Program-made: the position numbers and the translations under genes
In this document: piece after piece, positions 34,667-43,639 of the stretch
Layout: each line of letters starts with the position of its first letter
Numbering within the stretch: position 1 is the first letter of the stretch
Source of the DNA: Chryseobacterium sp. Leaf394
GTDB lineage: Bacteria > Bacteroidota > Bacteroidia > Flavobacteriales > Weeksellaceae
Length of the DNA: 64,000 nt
Assembly (NCBI RefSeq): GCF_001424105.1
Contig: NZ_LMQH01000011.1
Location: 1,616,248-1,680,247 of the forward strand
Direction of reading: 5' to 3'
Notes under the pieces: model-generated
What the model was told of the DNA's origin: nothing
Database searches by the model: none
The model's input: only the letters and a program-made list of their open reading frames with translations

Positions 34667-37210
34667 ATGGAAAACAAATCTCATCAACATAAAAAACCGC
34701 ATCCCAGCGAAAGAATTTCACCGAGCTCAGTCTACTACTGCCCGATGGAATGTGAAGGCGAAAAGGTTTATTTTCAGCAGGGAAAAAGGTGTCCGGTATG
34801 CAATATGTTTCTGGTTCCGGTTGAGGAAAAACTGGAAAAAGATCCCAATTACAAGCCTCAGTTTTCTTCAACAAATCTTCCCGAAAATTTTAAAGACAAT
34901 ATCGGGAAATACTACTGCCCGATGTTCTGCGAAAGCGACAAAGTGTACGACAGCGACATTGGCTGCCCAGTCTGCCACATGCATCTTGAAGAAATAACTG
35001 AGGAATTGGTTGAAATCGGTATGTCAGATGCTGGAAGTGATCAGTCATCAGAACACGAAACACGAAACACGAAACACGAAACTGACAATGCGGGAAAATA
35101 CTACTGTCCCATGTTTTGTGAGGGCGATAAAGTCTATGATTCCAACGTTGGATGTCCGGTTTGCGGTATGGATCTCGTAAAATATCCTGATAAAGATGGC
35201 GATGATTCAGATGATACTTATTCTGTTTTAAAACGGAAACTTTTTATTTCTCTGGCATTTACAATTCCTGTTTTTATTCTTTCAATGGGTGCAATGCTGA
35301 TTGACTTTCATTTTTCACACACCGTTCAGGGCTGGATTGAATTGCTTCTGACACTTCCGGTTTTGTTTTATTCTGGATGGTTTCTGATGAAAAGAGGTTG
35401 GATTTCTTTTAAAACATGGAATTTAAACATGTTCAGCCTGATTGCGCTGGGCGTCTCTGCAGCTTTTCTGTTCAGTATTATTGCATTGATTTTTCCGGAT
35501 AGTATTCCTCATGAAATCCGTGGTCACAATCATGCAATTCCTCTGTATTTTGAAGCCGTTTGTGTGATTTTAACTTTGGTTATTTTAGGTCAGCTGATGG
35601 AAGCTCTGGCTCATAAAAAAACAGGTAATGCCATCCGCGAACTAATGAGTTTATCGCCTGATGAAGCCAATTTAATGATGAATGGTGAAGAAAAAAAAGT
35701 CCCTCTTTCCGAAATAAAAATCGGGGATATTCTTAAAGTAAAACCAGGTGAGAAAATTCCGGTGGATGGGAAAATTATTGAAGGAAATTCAGTGATAGAC
35801 GAAAGTATGATCACGGGTGAACCAGTTCCTGTCGAAAAAAGTACAGATGCGAAAGTAAGTGCAGGTACCATCAACGGAAATCGGGTTTTTATGATGAAAG
35901 CTGAAAAAGTGGGTGATGAAACGCTGCTTGCAAAAATCATTAAAATGGTCAACGATGCCAGCCGAAGCAGAGCTCCGATTCAGAAACTGACTGATAAAGT
36001 GGCGAAAGTTTTTGTACCTGCTGTTATTTTAATCTCGGTTTTAACCTTTGTTTTGTGGCAGATTTTCGGACCTGAAGATCAGAAAACTCTGTTTGCTTTT
36101 GTAAATGCTGTCGCTGTTTTAATTGTTGCATGTCCTTGTGCTTTAGGTCTGGCAACGCCGATGTCTTTGATGGTTGGCATTGGTAAAGGAGCTAAAAATG
36201 GTATTTTGATTAAAAATGCCGAAGCACTTGAACAGATGAATAAAGTAAATGTCCTGATCACCGATAAAACAGGAACTTTAACCAAAGGAAAACCATCACT
36301 TGAACATATTGAAACGTTGAATAATAATGCAGATTTAATTTTAAATTTAGCGTATTCACTCAACCAAAATTCAGAACACCCTTTGTCGGATGCTGTAATC
36401 AAAAAGGCAAAGGATAAAAATATTGCTGCGGAAAAAGTCAGCAGTTTTGAAAATATTTCCGGCAAGGGCGTGAAAGGAATTATCAATGGAAAAACGGTTT
36501 ATCTCGGCAACGAAAAACTTTTGAGTTCAAACCAAATTTCTGTTCCTGAAAATCTAAAATTGAATGCAGACGAAATTCAGTCGAAAGCACATACAATCTC
36601 TTTTCTGGCTCAGGAAAATGAAGTTTTAGGGTTCATCAGTTTCACAGATAAAATAAAAGAATCATCTAAAAAAGCTGTACGGCAATTGCAGGATGAAGGT
36701 ATTGAAATCATCATGATGACCGGCGACAATGAAAATACAGCAAAAGCAGTTGCGGATGCATTAGGAATTAAAAATTTTAAAGCCAACTGTCTTCCCGAAG
36801 ATAAGTTGAATGAGGTGAAAAAACTTCAGTCTCAGGGAAAAATAATAGCAATGACTGGCGACGGCATCAACGACTCTCCTGCTCTTGCCCAGGCAAACAT
36901 TGGAATTGCCATGGGAACAGGAACTGATGTTGCCATAGAAAGTGCTGAAATCACTTTGTTGAAAGGCGATCTTCTGGGTGTTGCTCAGGCAAAATTGCTG
37001 AGTGAAAAACTGCTTAAAAACATTAAGGAAAATCTGTTTTTTGCCTTTGTTTATAATATTTTGGGAATTCCTGTTGCAGCAGGACTTCTTTACCCAATTT
37101 TTGGAATTCTTCTGTCTCCGATGATTGCGGCGGCGGCAATGAGTGTAAGTTCTCTGTCTGTGATTTTAAATTCATTAAGATTAAATGCTGTTGATCTGAA
37201 AATTAAATGA
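34667..37210 (+). CDS. copA: copper-translocating P-type ATPase with three heavy-metal-binding modules
   Basis: 847 residues. Three N-terminal HMBD (YHS-like) modules at about 23-52, 82-110 and 145-172 each show YYCPM followed by a CPVCxM pair. They replace the usual HMA domains. Then come about eight membrane helices, the actuator TGEPVP, the CPC metal motif (C489-P490-C491), the phosphorylated D533 in DKTGT, and GDGINDSPALAQA. It is expected to export Cu(I) from the cytosol. A four-copy seven-base repeat lies in the linker before module 3. The HMA-AraC gene upstream is the likely regulator. Confidence 0.93.
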   Translation: MENKSHQHKKPHPSERISPSSVYYCPMECEGEKVYFQQGKRCPVCNMFLVPVEEKLEKDPNYKPQFSSTNLPENFKDNIGKYYCPMFCESDKVYDSDIGCPVCHMHLEEITEELVEIGMSDAGSDQSSEHETRNTKHETDNAGKYYCPMFCEGDKVYDSNVGCPVCGMDLVKYPDKDGDDSDDTYSVLKRKLFISLAFTIPVFILSMGAMLIDFHFSHTVQGWIELLLTLPVLFYSGWFLMKRGWISFKTWNLNMFSLIALGVSAAFLFSIIALIFPDSIPHEIRGHNHAIPLYFEAVCVILTLVILGQLMEALAHKKTGNAIRELMSLSPDEANLMMNGEEKKVPLSEIKIGDILKVKPGEKIPVDGKIIEGNSVIDESMITGEPVPVEKSTDAKVSAGTINGNRVFMMKAEKVGDETLLAKIIKMVNDASRSRAPIQKLTDKVAKVFVPAVILISVLTFVLWQIFGPEDQKTLFAFVNAVAVLIVACPCALGLATPMSLMVGIGKGAKNGILIKNAEALEQMNKVNVLITDKTGTLTKGKPSLEHIETLNNNADLILNLAYSLNQNSEHPLSDAVIKKAKDKNIAAEKVSSFENISGKGVKGIINGKTVYLGNEKLLSSNQISVPENLKLNADEIQSKAHTISFLAQENEVLGFISFTDKIKESSKKAVRQLQDEGIEIIMMTGDNENTAKAVADALGIKNFKANCLPEDKLNEVKKLQSQGKIIAMTGDGINDSPALAQANIGIAMGTGTDVAIESAEITLLKGDLLGVAQAKLLSEKLLKNIKENLFFAFVYNILGIPVAAGLLYPIFGILLSPMIAAAAMSVSSLSVILNSLRLNAVDLKIK
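35054..35081 (+). repeat. four tandem copies of a seven-base unit inside copA
   Basis: CACGAAA is repeated exactly four times. It encodes residues ~130-139 in the linker between metal modules 2 and 3. Seven is not a multiple of three, so gain or loss of one unit would shift the frame. Confidence 0.9.
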
Positions 37211-37292
37211 TTTAAGTTCACAGATATCTAACGGAATTGCAGATATTTTCCAGACAAAAAAAGGCAATGAATCATTTGAAATTAAAATAAAA

Positions 37293-38024
37293 ATGGAAAA
37301 AGAAAGGATTTATATCGGCTGCTCAGGTTTTTACAACAATGATTGGAAGGGTTCTCTGTTTCCTGAGGACGCCAAAAGCAAGGATTTTCTTACACTTTAT
37401 TCGAAAGAATTTAACTGTGTGGAAATCAATTCTACATTTTACAGAAAACCAACAGCAAAAACATTATTAAAATGGTTTGACGAAACTCCTGATGATTTTA
37501 AATTCTTTATTAAAATTCCAAAGACAATTTCTCATGAAAAACGGCTGAAAGACTGCAGAGAAGAAATCCTTAATTTCTGCAATCATATTCAAAGTGGTTT
37601 AAAAAATAAGCTTGCGGGATTCTTATATCAGTTTCCACCGTCGTTCAAAAATTCCGGAGAAAATTCAGATTTAATAAAAGATAATTTAGATCCGAATTTT
37701 TTGAATGTCATTGAGTTCAGGCACGAATCGTGGTGGGAAAATGAAGTTTTCGAAACTTTAAAACTAAACAATATTGTTTTTTCCGGCGTGAGCTTTCCCT
37801 CTAAGCTTCCCGATGAAATAATTATCAATAGTTCTGATGTTCTGTACTACAGACTTCACGGAAAGCCAGTACTCTATAAATCTGAATACACAGAGGAATT
37901 TCTTGAGAATCTGGCAGCGAAATTTAGAGATAACAGTCTTAAATCTTATGTGTTTTTCAATAATACATGGGGAACAGCTGCTATAAAAAATGCTTTGTAT
38001 CTGAAAAGAATTTTGGAAGAATAA
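37293..38024 (+). CDS. DUF72 (YecE-like) protein
   Basis: 243 residues with the DUF72 TIM-barrel-like pattern: YIGCSGFYNNDWKGSLFP at the start, EFNCVEINSTFYRKPT, FIKIPKTISHEKRL, AGFLYQFPPSF and VIEFRHESWW. No activity has been firmly assigned to the family. It lies 82 bases after copA and 48 bases before yggS on the same strand. Confidence 0.88.
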   Translation: MEKERIYIGCSGFYNNDWKGSLFPEDAKSKDFLTLYSKEFNCVEINSTFYRKPTAKTLLKWFDETPDDFKFFIKIPKTISHEKRLKDCREEILNFCNHIQSGLKNKLAGFLYQFPPSFKNSGENSDLIKDNLDPNFLNVIEFRHESWWENEVFETLKLNNIVFSGVSFPSKLPDEIIINSSDVLYYRLHGKPVLYKSEYTEEFLENLAAKFRDNSLKSYVFFNNTWGTAAIKNALYLKRILEE

Positions 38025-38072
38025 AGCTGTATTTAAACTTAAATTCCAACAAAAAATCAGAAATTTGCAGTT

Positions 38073-38732
38073 ATGAGTTTACAGGTAAATTACCAAAACA
38101 TAAAAAGTCAGCTTCCCGATACTGTGGAATTGGTTGCTGTTTCAAAAACACATCCGGTGGCGGCTATTCAGGAAGTTTATGATTTCGGACAGAAGGTATT
38201 CGGTGAAAATAAAGTTCAGGAGCTGACAGAAAAATATCCGCTTCTTCCGAAAGATATTCAATGGCATCTGATAGGACATTTGCAGACCAACAAAGTAAAA
38301 TATATTGCGGAATTTATCGACACCATCCAAAGTGTGGATTCTGAGAAACTTTTGAAGGAAATCAATAAAGAAGCTGCCAAAAATAACCGCACAATCAAGG
38401 TTTTGTTGCAGGTAAAAATCGCAGAGGAAGATTCAAAATTTGGTCTTAACATTTCAGAAGCTGAAAATCTGTTTCAAAAATTCATCAGCGGAGATTTTGC
38501 GAACATTGAAATTAATGGACTGATGGGTATGGCCACTTTTACAGAAGACGAAGATCAGATTAAAAAAGAATTTTCAGTTTTAAAAAACCTCTTCGATAAA
38601 CTTAATGAAAAACATACTTTAAAAACCCTTTCAATGGGAATGAGCGATGATTTCCCTATTGCAATTGAATGCGGTGCCAATTCTGTACGTGTAGGTTCAG
38701 CGATTTTTGGAAGAAGGGATTATTCACAGTAA
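38073..38732 (+). CDS. yggS: YggS/PROSC-family pyridoxal phosphate homeostasis protein
   Basis: 219 residues. K25 in AVSKTHPV binds PLP, FGENKVQEL, WHLIGHLQTNK and the C-terminal SMGMSDDFPIAIECGANSVR are diagnostic. The protein binds PLP without a known catalytic reaction and affects vitamin B6 and amino acid balance. It follows the DUF72 gene closely. Confidence 0.93.
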   Translation: MSLQVNYQNIKSQLPDTVELVAVSKTHPVAAIQEVYDFGQKVFGENKVQELTEKYPLLPKDIQWHLIGHLQTNKVKYIAEFIDTIQSVDSEKLLKEINKEAAKNNRTIKVLLQVKIAEEDSKFGLNISEAENLFQKFISGDFANIEINGLMGMATFTEDEDQIKKEFSVLKNLFDKLNEKHTLKTLSMGMSDDFPIAIECGANSVRVGSAIFGRRDYSQ

Positions 38733-38767
38733 ATCTTTTTGCTTATGTGTGTTTCAGTTTGAATTTT

Positions 38768-38812
38768 CCCGCAGATTTTCGGAGATTTAATGCGCAGATT
38801 TCCGCAGAAGTT
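38768..38812. repeat. degenerate GCAGATTT direct repeats
   Basis: Between yggS and the sigma-54 activator the sequence contains three spaced copies of CGCAGATTT or CGGAGATTT, and a final CCGCAGAAG. The unit of about 13-15 bases resembles an intergenic repeat, but I have no other copy in this window. Confidence 0.45.
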
Positions 38813-38995
38813 TAACGATAGAGGTGTTACAATAATTTTCGGTGTTCATAATTTTTCAGTTCAGCGCTCTCTTTCTCAAAGGTAATTTCCAGAATATCTT
38901 CTGTTAAGATTGACAGATACCAGCGTTTTACATCAAAAGACTATTTAGGAACAATATTTGCTGATAATCCGGCAAAAATTAATTAAATTGCGACT

Positions 38996-40180
38996 ATGCA
39001 AAAAATCCTTATCGTAGAAGACGAAAAAGCTATTTCCGGAGTACTTCACAGTATTCTTTCTGATGAACTGACCGAATATGAATTTGTGATTGCCGAAGAC
39101 GGTCTCGAAGGAATTAAACATATTGAAAAAGAAGATTTTGCGCTGGTAATTTCTGATATCAAAATGCCGAAATTATCAGGAACGGAACTTCTGAAGCAAA
39201 GCATGGCGCTGAAACCTGAAAGCACTTTTATCATGATTTCCGGTCACGCCGACATCGATTCTGCGGTTTCCTGTCTGAAAGACGGAGCTTACGATTTTAT
39301 CTCAAAGCCAATCGACATCAACAGACTGATTACGAGTGTGAAGAATGCTCTGGTAAAAGAAACACTTAAAAAAGAAAATAAAAATCTACAGAACGAAAAT
39401 AAGACGCTCAAGAAGAAGGTTAATAAAAAATACCAGATGATCGGTGAGTCTGAACCTTTAAAAAAGATTCAGGAGATGATCGAAAAGGTGGCAGTTTCTG
39501 ATGCAAGAGTTTTAATTACAGGTCCCAACGGCGCCGGAAAAGAACTTGTGGCTCACGCTATTCACAATTTGAGTGAAAGATCAAGAGGTCCGATGGTGGA
39601 AGTAAACTGTGCCGCTATCCCTTCTGAACTGATTGAATCTGAACTTTTCGGTCACGTAAAAGGTTCGTTTACAGGAGCAATTAAAGATAAGCAGGGAAAA
39701 TTTGAACAGGCCAACAACGGAACTATCTTTTTAGATGAAATCGGTGATATGAGTCTGATTGCTCAGGCTAAAGTATTGAGAGCGTTGCAGGAAAGCAAAG
39801 TTTCACCGGTAGGAAGCGACAAAGAAATCAAGGTTGATGTGAGAGTTCTTGCAGCAACCAATAAAAATATGGCTAAGGAAATCGAAGCCGGAAGATTCAG
39901 AGAAGATTTGTACCACAGACTTTCTGTAATTGAAATCTATGTACCGCCGTTGGATGAAAGAAAAGCAGATATCAAGCTTTTAGTAGATCACTTCTCAGGA
40001 CTGATCTCCGACGAGCACGGAACTGCACTTAAAAAATTCGATGATTCGGCTATCAAGGCTCTGGAAGCACTTTCATGGACAGGAAACATCCGTGAGCTGA
40101 GAAACGTAGTGGAAAGATTAATCATTCTTGGTGGAGCTACTGTTTCGCAGGAAGACGTTGCAAGTTTTGTGAGAAAATAA
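38996..40180 (+). CDS. sigma-54-dependent response regulator of the NtrC type lacking a Fis helix-turn-helix
   Basis: 394 residues: a receiver domain (1-120, phosphoacceptor D54), a coiled Lys/Glu-rich linker (about 120-145), and an AAA+ domain with Walker A GPNGAGKE (176-183), GSFTGA (223-228, the sigma-54 contact loop) and Walker B IFLDE (244-248). It ends at SQEDVASFVRK, just where the DNA-binding Fis-type domain would start, so specific DNA binding must come from elsewhere or be absent. No histidine kinase is adjacent. Confidence 0.9.
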   Translation: MQKILIVEDEKAISGVLHSILSDELTEYEFVIAEDGLEGIKHIEKEDFALVISDIKMPKLSGTELLKQSMALKPESTFIMISGHADIDSAVSCLKDGAYDFISKPIDINRLITSVKNALVKETLKKENKNLQNENKTLKKKVNKKYQMIGESEPLKKIQEMIEKVAVSDARVLITGPNGAGKELVAHAIHNLSERSRGPMVEVNCAAIPSELIESELFGHVKGSFTGAIKDKQGKFEQANNGTIFLDEIGDMSLIAQAKVLRALQESKVSPVGSDKEIKVDVRVLAATNKNMAKEIEAGRFREDLYHRLSVIEIYVPPLDERKADIKLLVDHFSGLISDEHGTALKKFDDSAIKALEALSWTGNIRELRNVVERLIILGGATVSQEDVASFVRK

Positions 40181-40251
40181 ATTAATACTTAATTCTCTTA
40201 AATTATAAAAATTTGCAGTATTTATGCTGCAGATTTTTTTTTGTTATTATT

Positions 40252-41616
40252 ATGAACTTTTTAAATAAAAATTACACGAAAGAAGCCCTCACACTGGCTC
40301 TTCCGGTAATGCTTACACAGGTCGGGCAGGTTTCTGTAAACCTATTTGACAACATTATTGTTGGTCGCCTTTTGGGAGCAGATGCACTGGCGTCTGTTTC
40401 TTTGGGTAACGCCGTATTTTTCTCAATGTTTGTTTTGGCATTGGGTTTTTCGTTTGCCATTCCGCCTTTGGTTTCAGAGGCGCATTCTCAGCATGATCAC
40501 AAGACCATCAATTCGGTATTCAGTCATGGTTTTGTGATTAATATGACTGTCGGAATTATTCTGATGCTGGTTTTGTTTGCAGGCCTGCCTCTACTCTATC
40601 ATTCGGGTCAGCCGGCAAAAATTATTCCTGATACGGTAGACTTTTTATGGATTATGGCAATCAGCATCGTGCCCTTCATGGCATTTCAGACTTTGAGAGA
40701 GGTTTCTGAAGGTCTGTCGTACACCATCGGGGTAACAAAGGCGACTATTATTGCCAATGTAATCAACATCGCTTTAAATTACGTTTTCATCAAAGGACTT
40801 TGGATTTTCCCCGAAATGGGAGTAAAAGGTTCTGCACTGGCGAGTCTAATTGCCAGAATATTCATGGTGGTTTTTCTGTATTTCGTCCTGATTAAAGAAC
40901 CGAAAACCAGACAGTACATCAAAGATTTCTCATTGAAAGTAAGTGTATTTTCAAAGAATATGTTTGAAAAAATGGTTAGACTGGGTTTTCCGACTGCTCT
41001 GCAGATGTTTTTTGAGGTGACGGCTTTTGCAGCTGCGGCTTTTATTTGTGGACTGGTTTCCGCTCACGATATCGCTTCGCATCAGATTGCACTGAGCATG
41101 GCGTCGTTTACTTTTAATCTCTGTATCGGTTTCAGTGTAGCGTCAACCGTGATGATCGGAAGAAAACTGGGCGAACAGAATTTTATTGAATTAAGAAAAA
41201 TAGGAATCAATAATATTAAAATTGCATTTCTCTTCATGTGTCTTTGTGGATTGTTTTTTATTTTCGGAAGAAATATTCTTCCCACATTTTTCACAAAACC
41301 TGAAGAAACTGAAGTTATTTTGCTGGCATCAAAATTACTGATTATCGCCGCTCTTTTCCAGTTATCAGACGGAATTCAGGTGACGGCTCTGGGAATGCTG
41401 AGAGGTTTGCAGGATGTGAAAGTTCCTTCCATTTACACCTTTATCGCTTATTGGCTGATTACAATTCCGTTAGGATATTTCCTTTGTGTAACAATGAAAA
41501 TGGGTGCTTTCGGGATGTGGATTGCGCTCGGATTGGGTTTAACAATTTCCGCAGCAATGCTCGTGAAACGTTTTCTCAATTTATCTGCAAAGCGGATTAA
41601 ACAGAATAAATTATAA
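40252..41616 (+). CDS. MATE-family multidrug efflux transporter
   Basis: 454 residues from the ATG at 40252; the 13 codons upstream in frame do not fit the family. Twelve membrane helices, with the N-terminal ALTLALPVMLTQVGQVSVNL and the mid-protein repeat FPTALQMFFEVTAFAAAAF that marks the second half. It expels drugs or metabolites with Na+ or H+. A terminator follows. It is a single gene, 71 bases after the sigma-54 activator. Confidence 0.9.
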   Translation: MNFLNKNYTKEALTLALPVMLTQVGQVSVNLFDNIIVGRLLGADALASVSLGNAVFFSMFVLALGFSFAIPPLVSEAHSQHDHKTINSVFSHGFVINMTVGIILMLVLFAGLPLLYHSGQPAKIIPDTVDFLWIMAISIVPFMAFQTLREVSEGLSYTIGVTKATIIANVINIALNYVFIKGLWIFPEMGVKGSALASLIARIFMVVFLYFVLIKEPKTRQYIKDFSLKVSVFSKNMFEKMVRLGFPTALQMFFEVTAFAAAAFICGLVSAHDIASHQIALSMASFTFNLCIGFSVASTVMIGRKLGEQNFIELRKIGINNIKIAFLFMCLCGLFFIFGRNILPTFFTKPEETEVILLASKLLIIAALFQLSDGIQVTALGMLRGLQDVKVPSIYTFIAYWLITIPLGYFLCVTMKMGAFGMWIALGLGLTISAAMLVKRFLNLSAKRIKQNKL

Positions 41617-41620
41617 AATG

Positions 41621-41649
41621 AAAGGCGGTCTTTGGATCGCTTTTTTTTT
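41621..41649 (+). terminator. terminator of the MATE gene
   Basis: AAAGGCGGTC and GATCGCTTTT pair with two G-T pairs around TTTG, followed by a run of T residues. Confidence 0.7.
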
Positions 41650-41732
41650 GCATACATTTTAATATATCTATGAATAAAAGTATTCACAGTAGTTTGGCAT
41701 CAATTTAGACAGGCAGAGTTTAAATTATATTT

Positions 41733-42290
41733 ATGAAAAAATTACTTTTAAGATTTGTCCTTGTATTTGGATTATTGGGAACAACTACACTTTCGCTTAC
41801 AAGCTGCGATAAAGATGATATTGAAGTTCCGGTACCATTTGATATCCCTTTAACGCTTGAAAAGGATTTACCATTTGCAACTGTCAACACAAGTTCTTAT
41901 CTGCGTTATCCGGAAATTCCTCTTAACATCGATGTAGATGCACAGATCAAGGAGAAGAATTCTAAATTATCTGTAGAAAATCTGAAATCTGTGAAGCTTA
42001 CCGGTTTTACTATTGATTACATAAGCTCTACATTAGGAAATAAACTGAATATCATCAATGGGGCAAAAGTATTTATCAAAGCTCCAAATCTTCCGGAAGT
42101 TTTAGTTGGAACAGTTGAAAACAACACCAATCCCAATACTCTTACTATCAATACTACTGATACAGAACTGATTGACTATTTAAAATCAAAACAAAATTCT
42201 TTATTTTTAGAAATTAAAGGAGCTCAGACTAGTCTTGATGAATTGAAGGTTAATTTAAAACCAGTTTTTAAAATCACCGTCGGATTATAA
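41733..42290 (+). CDS. lipoprotein of unknown function
   Basis: 185 residues. The signal sequence ends in SLTSC (C25), a clear lipobox. The mature part starts with an acidic stretch (DKDDIEVP) and then appears to be one beta-rich domain. I know no homologous function. It is a single gene with its own terminator. Confidence 0.65.
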   Translation: MKKLLLRFVLVFGLLGTTTLSLTSCDKDDIEVPVPFDIPLTLEKDLPFATVNTSSYLRYPEIPLNIDVDAQIKEKNSKLSVENLKSVKLTGFTIDYISSTLGNKLNIINGAKVFIKAPNLPEVLVGTVENNTNPNTLTINTTDTELIDYLKSKQNSLFLEIKGAQTSLDELKVNLKPVFKITVGL

Positions 42291-42323
42291 AAGAATTGGA
42301 AATTAAAATTTATTAATAATTAT

Positions 42324-42349
42324 AAAGAGTTGCAGTAATGTGACTCTTT
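42324..42349 (+). terminator. terminator of the lipoprotein gene
   Basis: AAAGAGTTGCA pairs with TGTGACTCTTT (11 pairs, two G-T) around a GTAA loop, then a T run. Confidence 0.75.
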
Positions 42350-42530
42350 TTTTGTTTAATACCTATGGGGAACATTATGTATAACTTTTTTGAATTGACA
42401 ATATGGAAAATCAACCACCAGCATTAAAAATCTCTTTTTGTGAAATACCTTTTTACTACTTTTACTTAAACGTTTTATAATAGCCAGATCCGCAGGGTGA
42501 CAATCAAAAATGGTATTAAATTTACAGCTT

Positions 42531-43043
42531 ATGAAAACTATACTCGAAACAAAACGCCTTGCCCTCCGCGAATTCAATATTGATGATGCCAAACATTTTT
42601 ACCATTTAAATTTAAATCCTAATGTCATTCGATACACCGGAAATTCAGCTTTTAAAAATATTGAAGAGGCTCGGTCTTTTCTTAAAAATTATTCAGATTA
42701 TCAGAAAAACGGTTTCGGAAGATGGGCGGTTATCGAAAAATCGAGTGGCGAATTTCTGGGTTGGTGTGGCTTGAAATACGATGAAAAATTGGATGAGACA
42801 GATATTGGCTTTAGGTTTTTTGAGCATTTCTGGAATAAAGGTTTTGCCACAGAAAGTTCTATAGCCTGCATTGATTATGGTTTTAAAGAATTAAATTTAA
42901 ACAAGATCGTTGGAAGAGCGATGAAAGAAAATACAGCTTCCATTAAAGTTTTACAGAAAACCGGACTTGAATATGAAAAAGATTTTGATTTTGATGGAAA
43001 TAAAGGTGTAATTTATTCAGTTATAAATAGAAATATTAAATAA
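42531..43043 (+). CDS. GNAT acetyltransferase (RimJ/RimL-like)
   Basis: 170 residues from the ATG at 42531. ETKRLALREFNIDDAKHFYHLN is the typical start of ribosomal-protein-acetyltransferase relatives; IGFRFFEHFWNKGFATESSIACIDYGF carries the acetyl-CoA loop and GRAMKENTASIKVLQKTGL follows. Acetyl acceptor unknown. Another GNAT gene begins three bases after its stop, so the two are a pair. Confidence 0.87.
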   Translation: MKTILETKRLALREFNIDDAKHFYHLNLNPNVIRYTGNSAFKNIEEARSFLKNYSDYQKNGFGRWAVIEKSSGEFLGWCGLKYDEKLDETDIGFRFFEHFWNKGFATESSIACIDYGFKELNLNKIVGRAMKENTASIKVLQKTGLEYEKDFDFDGNKGVIYSVINRNIK

Positions 43044-43046
43044 ATC

Positions 43047-43568
43047 ATGCAGGAAATTATATTAAAACAAGTTGGAATTGAAGACGTTGCACCACTGCAG
43101 AAAATTGCAGAGGAAACATTCTTCGATACATTTGCGCCACACAACACAACAGAAAATATGGAGCAATACATGACCACAGGTTTCACTACAGAAAAGTTAA
43201 CGGCTGAACTTCAAAACCAAAACTCCGAATTCTATTTTGCCGTTTTACAGGATGAAGTGGTTGGTTATTTAAAAGTGAATTTCGGAAATGCGCAAACCGA
43301 GCTGCAGGATTCCAACTCGCTTGAAATTGAAAGAATTTATGTTTCAAAAGATTTTCACGGTAAGAAGGTAGGACAGATTCTCTATGATAAAGCGCTGGAG
43401 ATTGCGAATAAGGTAGCCTTGAAGTACGTCTGGCTGGGAGTCTGGGAAGAAAATTCCAGAGCCGTGCAGTTTTATAAGAAAAACGGATTTGTAGAATTCG
43501 GCAGGCATATTTTCAGATTCGGAAATGAAGATCAGACCGATCTGATGATGAAAAAAATGCTGTCATAA
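43047..43568 (+). CDS. GNAT N-acetyltransferase
   Basis: 173 residues. ERIYVSKDFHGKKVGQILYDKAL contains the acetyl-CoA binding Q/RxxGxG/A-type loop, and LGVWEENSRAVQFYKKNGF is the C-terminal signature of a polyamine or amino-group acetyltransferase type. The substrate cannot be deduced. It is cotranscribed with the preceding GNAT gene. Confidence 0.87.
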   Translation: MQEIILKQVGIEDVAPLQKIAEETFFDTFAPHNTTENMEQYMTTGFTTEKLTAELQNQNSEFYFAVLQDEVVGYLKVNFGNAQTELQDSNSLEIERIYVSKDFHGKKVGQILYDKALEIANKVALKYVWLGVWEENSRAVQFYKKNGFVEFGRHIFRFGNEDQTDLMMKKMLS

Positions 43569-43593
43569 CAGGATTACTCATTCAGGTATAAAA

Positions 43594-43618
43594 AAAGCAA
43601 CCCAAATCAGGTTGCTTT
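43594..43618. terminator. bidirectional terminator between the GNAT pair and glutathione peroxidase
   Basis: AAAGCAACC (43594-43602) pairs with GGTTGCTTT (43610-43618), with A and T runs outside; the genes converge here. Confidence 0.8.
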
Positions 43619-43639
43619 CATTTATAATCCAAAAGTATT

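Noticed and set aside
40213..40251. Upstream extension of the MATE transporter.
   Set aside because: The extra 13 residues are not part of the usual MATE N-terminus; ATG at 40252 fits.
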